From positions 134,619,282 through 134,683,281 of the forward strand of contig CP136062.1 of the NCBI GenBank assembly GCA_032622095.1: a DNA stretch of 64,000 nucleotides. The letters run 5' to 3'. Below the pieces are notes generated by a model. That model searched no databases. It saw nothing but the letters and a program-made list of their open reading frames with translations, and was not told where the DNA came from. A program made the translations under genes and the position numbers. Positions 60,501 through 64,000 of this stretch are shown piece after piece; the first letter of the stretch is position 1; every line of letters begins with the position of its first letter. The DNA is from Siphonodentalium dalli. Lineage: Eukaryota > Mollusca > Scaphopoda > Gadilida > Siphonodentaliidae.

Positions 60501-60730
60501 AATATGTTGCAGCTAATGGTCTCAAGCAATCTATCGAGAAAAATCAGAGTACCGGTACATGCTTTCATACAACATATTTATTGCCATCGTCTGCACATGG
60601 GCAGACAGGAGAGAAAGAAACAGTTGATGGTATGAGCTCGGACCAGATTTCACGAGACACTGCAATCATATCTACTGGAGGGAGTGATATTTATGAATGT
60701 GACAGAACTGATTTGCTCCTGGACAGATAG
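60377..60730 (+). pseudogene. downstream part of the gag-like region, unrecognised C-terminal segment
   Basis: The frame is open from an ATG at 60377 to a TAG at 60728. The start probably continues the upstream relic after a frameshift (WEMIQVHFGFYTAEQKCLE). The remainder is hydrophilic, with no zinc knuckle visible. Its last 15 or so residues (ECDRTDLLLDR) match the 23-residue repeat that follows, so it appears fused to, or reading into, that repeat. Function unknown. Confidence 0.4.
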
Positions 60731-61060
60731 TGTGATCATTCGTATGTGATATGTGCACAGGGGAACAATTTCAGAGCTGACTTGTTATCTGACAGAGGCA
60801 ACGACCGTTAGAGCATGAGCTGTTCGCGGGGTCATACACACAGAGCTGACTTAATATCTGACAGATAAAAAAGACCATATGAGTGTGAAATGTATGCAGC
60901 ATAACATTTTCAGAGCTGACGTGTTATCTGACAGAGGCAACGACCTTTCGAGCGTGACCTGTCCGTTGGATAATACCCACAGAGCTGACATAATAGCTGA
61001 CGGAGAAAAGGACCATATGAGTGTGAAATGTATGCAGAGTAATACTTTCGGAAAAATACC
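60700..61060 (+). pseudogene. decayed 23-residue protein repeat (69-bp period)
   Basis: CAGAGCTGAC starts units at about 60772, 60841, 60911 and 60980, every 69-70 bp. Translated with one frameshift near 60870, units read like NxFRADLLSDRGNDxSSVxC and THRADIIADGEKDHMSVKCM, alternating two types (139-bp dimer). Stops occur at 60728, near 60810 and near 60868. The conserved residues are R-A-D, D-R/D-G and a Cys near the end. The 23-residue length excludes a standard 28-residue C2H2 finger, although Y-E-C appears in other frames. No family recognised. Confidence 0.5.
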
Positions 61061-61349
61061 ATGCACATGTGAGATGCAATGCTCGTTAACGTTTCCCCGC
61101 GGATAGACTTGTACTACAACAATAACATCGTGTGTGTGGCACTTACATGTAAGCCAGGTCAGGAAATAAACTTAATTGATCGCTCGCTCGATCGCTCAAG
61201 ACGTGGATGTATCTATCGACAAAGCACAACAGACCACTGTACAGGTGGAAGATGGATCGCTGGTTTCTGTTGTTGGTCACACAAATCTAACACTAACTCG
61301 CGGTGGCTCTCTGAAATGTACTCAAATATACCAACAGTTGTCTAAATAC

Positions 61350-62465
61350 TAGTTATTCCGCCAGTCAGTCTCGTGGTGTCCTTTTGGGTGACAATTGCAG
61401 AAAGTTCACGCATGTAAACAGGAGGACATCTGCCAACAGTGGAAATAATAATGTGACATTGTCGACGACGCCAAATTCTGACCACATGCAAATATGGGTG
61501 GAAATCACGTAACAATAACGTCCATTTTGGAAACTTTTTTTCTTAATGCGACATAAGGACAATACTTCACTTCAGCGTTCCAACTGACCACAATAAGCAT
61601 GTATGGAGTTGTCGTGACAATAACGTTAACTGGTGGGAAAATCAGTGATTTTCGACGATTTTTCAATTTCTGGCCGCTATTTAACCGCCATCTTGGATTT
61701 GGGTGAATATTTCTCATATATAATTGGGATCCTCACCTGGATATCTCATACAAACGTATGCATATGCATGGGTAGAGTTACATTTGTTAATAACACACAC
61801 TGATTCGAAAGAGTCATTGCGTTATTATCGTCGGTTCGGCTTTTATCGGATTATACCGGTATTTGAAAAATACGTGATATCGGGCGAAAATATTCGGCCA
61901 GGAATGTGTAGTATGGTACCAAAGTTTTCCTAAATGACTCTTCTATAATATGAATTTATCAAATCACGCCAAGATGCACATGTTGTCATACAGAGACAAA
62001 TCATATGTCCTGAAATGACGAACATTTTGATAATTTTTACGTTTCGGTCGCCATCTTGGCCGCCATATTGGGTTTTCTTGTCCAATTTTTTGCCACAACG
62101 AATCGAGTGGAAAATAAAACCGCTTGTGATATTATATTAACTATAATAGTGACCAAGAGACCTGGTGCATTTCACGGAAACTGGCCGCCATGATGGATGC
62201 CATTTTGTCTGGAGTCTGTGCGGCCATTTTTTATCTAGCTGACAACCGAAAAATGTTATAGGAGACCTTATGGAAGAAAACGAGCGGGCTTATGTTGAGT
62301 CTCAGAAGTGCAAAGGTCGACCAATATCTCCTGGACTACAATCTTGGTGGCTATTCGGGAGACTTCTGGGTGACCCTGACCTTCCGAGTGCCGCCAGTTT
62401 GGGCCGTATATAATAAACCAATCACGTAAATAAATCAGCTCTATTTCGCTATGTTAATTGATTAA
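61350..62465. other. gene-free stretch with CCGCCATCTTGG motifs
   Basis: Non-coding as far as I can see. CCGCCATCTTGG or variants occur near 61686, 62046, 62058 and 62188, a low-information motif common in invertebrate dispersed repeats. No ends or tails could be defined. Confidence 0.45.
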
Positions 62466-62871
62466 AATTATATTTGTTCAGCATATCCCAATTATGTAAA
62501 ACCACATGAGTTCCCACGTTTCCGCAGAAATGCCATCAACACTATTGTCTGGGCCCATTTTACACATCTAGAATCTGGACTTTTACTAATCAAACAACTC
62601 CAAACACATTGGGATATCTATTTACACAAGGACATCACAAGATTAGACAGGCCATGGAGCCATACATTTTTGTACATAAAATAGAGCATTGTGTGTGAGA
62701 TATTGTGATATTGCAAATACTTATAGTGATACTTGTTTTAGGGGGTAGCAGGAAGACATCCCGATAGGGCTAGGCTAACCCCCAATAATATATACAGCAT
62801 TTATATTATTATATGTTACTGTCATTGTATTATTCATGTGTATATTGTAAATAAATTATCCTATCCTATCC
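62466..62871 (+). pseudogene. LINE-like 3' end: terminal ORF, 3' UTR and TATCC tail
   Basis: A protein-like frame from 62466 to a TAG at 62682-62684 includes FRRNAINTIVWAHFTHLESG and LLLIKQLQTHWDIYLHKDIT. It is followed by about 170 bp of AT-rich sequence, AATAAA at 62850-62855 and the short tandem tail ATCCTATCCTATCC (62858-62871). A poly(A)-like signal followed by a short tandem tail is typical of non-LTR retrotransposon ends. The coding part carries no diagnostic motif, so it could instead belong to a host gene that the LINE tail interrupts. Confidence 0.5.
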
Positions 62872-63148
62872 TTGTGATTGTGAACCAGTCCGTCGCGATG
62901 ACAAACATGCACTGCTGGTTGTGATTCAAGCCAAGCCTTATAGTAGCATCCATGCCGAGAATTACACGCATAAAGGATATACATATAGGGCTATTACGGG
63001 TTTCATAATAACCGCGCTATCATGCTACTCTTTCGTCTGCGATACTAATACAAACCTAACACCTAAAACTGGTTTCATACAGATAACTATGTTTCTGTTG
63101 GATGTTTTGGCTGAAAGAGCGACTCATATTCAAGAGATTGAATTTTAA
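62872..63148 (+). CDS. unrecognised protein-like block ending in a stop (possible last exon)
   Basis: Open from 62872 to TAA at 63146-63148, about 91 codons. Composition is clearly protein-like: RRDDKHALLVVIQAKPYSSI, HAENYTHKGYTYRAITGFII, then LLDVLAERATHIQEIEF. There is no good ATG at the start; CCAG at 62885-62888 after a pyrimidine-rich tract could be a splice acceptor, giving an exon from 62889. The preceding LINE tail abuts it, so the 5' part may have been lost. I recognise no family. A candidate coding exon lies 350 bp downstream, and the two could belong to related or adjacent genes. Confidence 0.45.
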
Positions 63149-63498
63149 ATAATTTTTGTTTTTAATATTTGTATTGAATAACACTTGAACATATGTTGAC
63201 GTCAGCCAAAGGTAACGGAAACAGCAAAATTTCTGTGCTCTAAAAAATTTGGAACAAAAAGTTGATTAAAATTCTAAATCCAGAAAAATTCTTCTCAGGA
63301 TTACTAGGATATATGGAGGTGATAATAATTGGTATAAACCGAAACGGTTCGGAAGAAGAATTGATTGAGACAATTATTTAATATTTTGACCACATTCTTG
63401 GACTGTTACCTACCTTGTATACTGTGTGTTAATGAGTATTGTTAATAATCTGATTTATGAGTACAATCTAGCAAGTACACACAGTATTAACCAAATCA

Positions 63499-63929
63499 AT
63501 GTCAATGGCATCAAATATGGAGCGAAGGAGCAATAGGTTGCAACAGAAGAACATAGAGAATAGCAATGGAAAGGACAAGCCGTATCAGTTGAATGATCAT
63601 AGGGCTAAAAAGAAGGAAAGCAATGCCCGCAAAAGGCCAGAAGAAATAACTCATATTGATAAAATGGGAAATCGAATCTTCATACTAAACAATAAGTTTT
63701 TTGACATCTACTTGGAGAATGCTTTGGATTATTTTGAAGACATCAAAATCCAAGATTGTGCTGTATATAAAATCATGATGGAGGAGAGGAATGACAAAAG
63801 CAAAATGCAGAAGTTGACAGAGTATAAACTCCAAATATATAACTGTACAGTGTACAGGACAGAACAGGAGATAATGCCTCCGCTACATAATAATGTTCTA
63901 CCCTACAAAATGCAAATTTATGGTCAATG
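63499..63929 (+). CDS. unrecognised first or early exon of a probable gene
   Basis: Starts at ATG 63499 and is open for about 143 codons to G-GTAAGC at 63929/63930, an excellent splice donor; the frame stops soon after if unspliced. The N-terminus is basic and polar (MERRSNRLQQKNIENSNGKD), consistent with a nuclear or disordered segment. A more structured part follows: DKMGNRIFILNNKFFDIYLE, NALDYFEDIKIQDCAVYKIM. Upstream sequence to about 63150 is AT-rich and could be 5' flank or UTR. The gene would continue beyond the window. No family recognised; coding probability is judged from composition and the donor site. Confidence 0.55.
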
Positions 63930-63935
63930 GTAAGC
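63930..63935 (+). promoter_or_regulatory. predicted 5' splice site
   Basis: GTAAGC directly follows the open frame of the 63499 exon, preceded by ATG (AATG|GTAAGC). It matches the animal donor consensus at five or six positions. Confidence 0.55.
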
Positions 63936-64000
63936 ACTCTGGCCTATTTTTCGAAGATCACATCGCCATTTGCTCTGAGATTCATCTACATAAACACTAA

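Noticed and set aside
60740-61060. Decayed C2H2 zinc fingers (RPYECEM-like strings in one frame)
   Set aside because: The period is 69-70 bp (23 residues) rather than 84 bp, and the conserved frame lacks the paired His.

Overview
The window is eukaryotic, AT-rich and intron-bearing, with very little coding capacity. Most of it is transposon fragments, dispersed repeats and tandem arrays. Its repeat types (a tRNA-derived SINE with an AAAC tail, several 5'-truncated LINEs, a gag-like relic, CCGT/ACGG-rich elements, and minisatellites carrying GGTCAAGGTCA- or CTATTCCGAAGG-like motifs) resemble those of marine lophotrochozoans, especially molluscs. That placement is inference; no host marker gene is present.

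Layout. 1-5917: sparse non-coding DNA with one striking palindrome. 5918-8060: a LINE reverse-transcriptase relic joined to a diverged dimeric tandem repeat. 8841-12788: a possible mobile element or inverted duplication of about 3.9 kb, bounded by inverted repeats of about 735 bp and enclosing the terminal exon of a C2H2 zinc-finger gene (the clearest protein-coding exon here). 15434-17277: a minisatellite that switches polarity, bracketed by TIR-like sequences. 17750-22120: a hairpin, a CpG-rich patch, a 149-bp duplication and a SINE with a perfect 10-bp target-site duplication. 22960-29980: copies of a dispersed repeat containing an AATAAAGAGCG-like motif, two of them interrupted by LINE 3' ends, plus two unrecognised coding-like blocks on the minus strand.

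30015-38286: four tandem copies of a 1456-bp unit. The fourth is broken by three separate insertions, including a 1416-bp TIR element and a 501-bp TTAA-flanked element. 38641-39350: an 87-bp satellite. 40300-47500: dispersed repeats and a clean hAT-type MITE with an 8-bp target-site duplication. 47521-53430: about 6 kb of ~139-bp monomers arranged in higher-order units of 2.5-3 kb. It passes directly into a 790-bp tandem array (53433-56345) that carries the same monomer motif in reverse orientation.

57231-59842: a second TTAA-flanked element, interrupted by about 2.1 kb. 59934-61060: a decayed gag-like reading frame followed by a decayed 23-residue protein repeat. 62466-63929: a LINE 3' end, then two protein-like blocks. 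The last starts with ATG and runs into a good splice donor, so a real host gene probably begins at the right edge.

There is no evidence of an operon or a cooperating gene set. The main content is layered mobile DNA whose insertion order can be read directly from interrupted copies.
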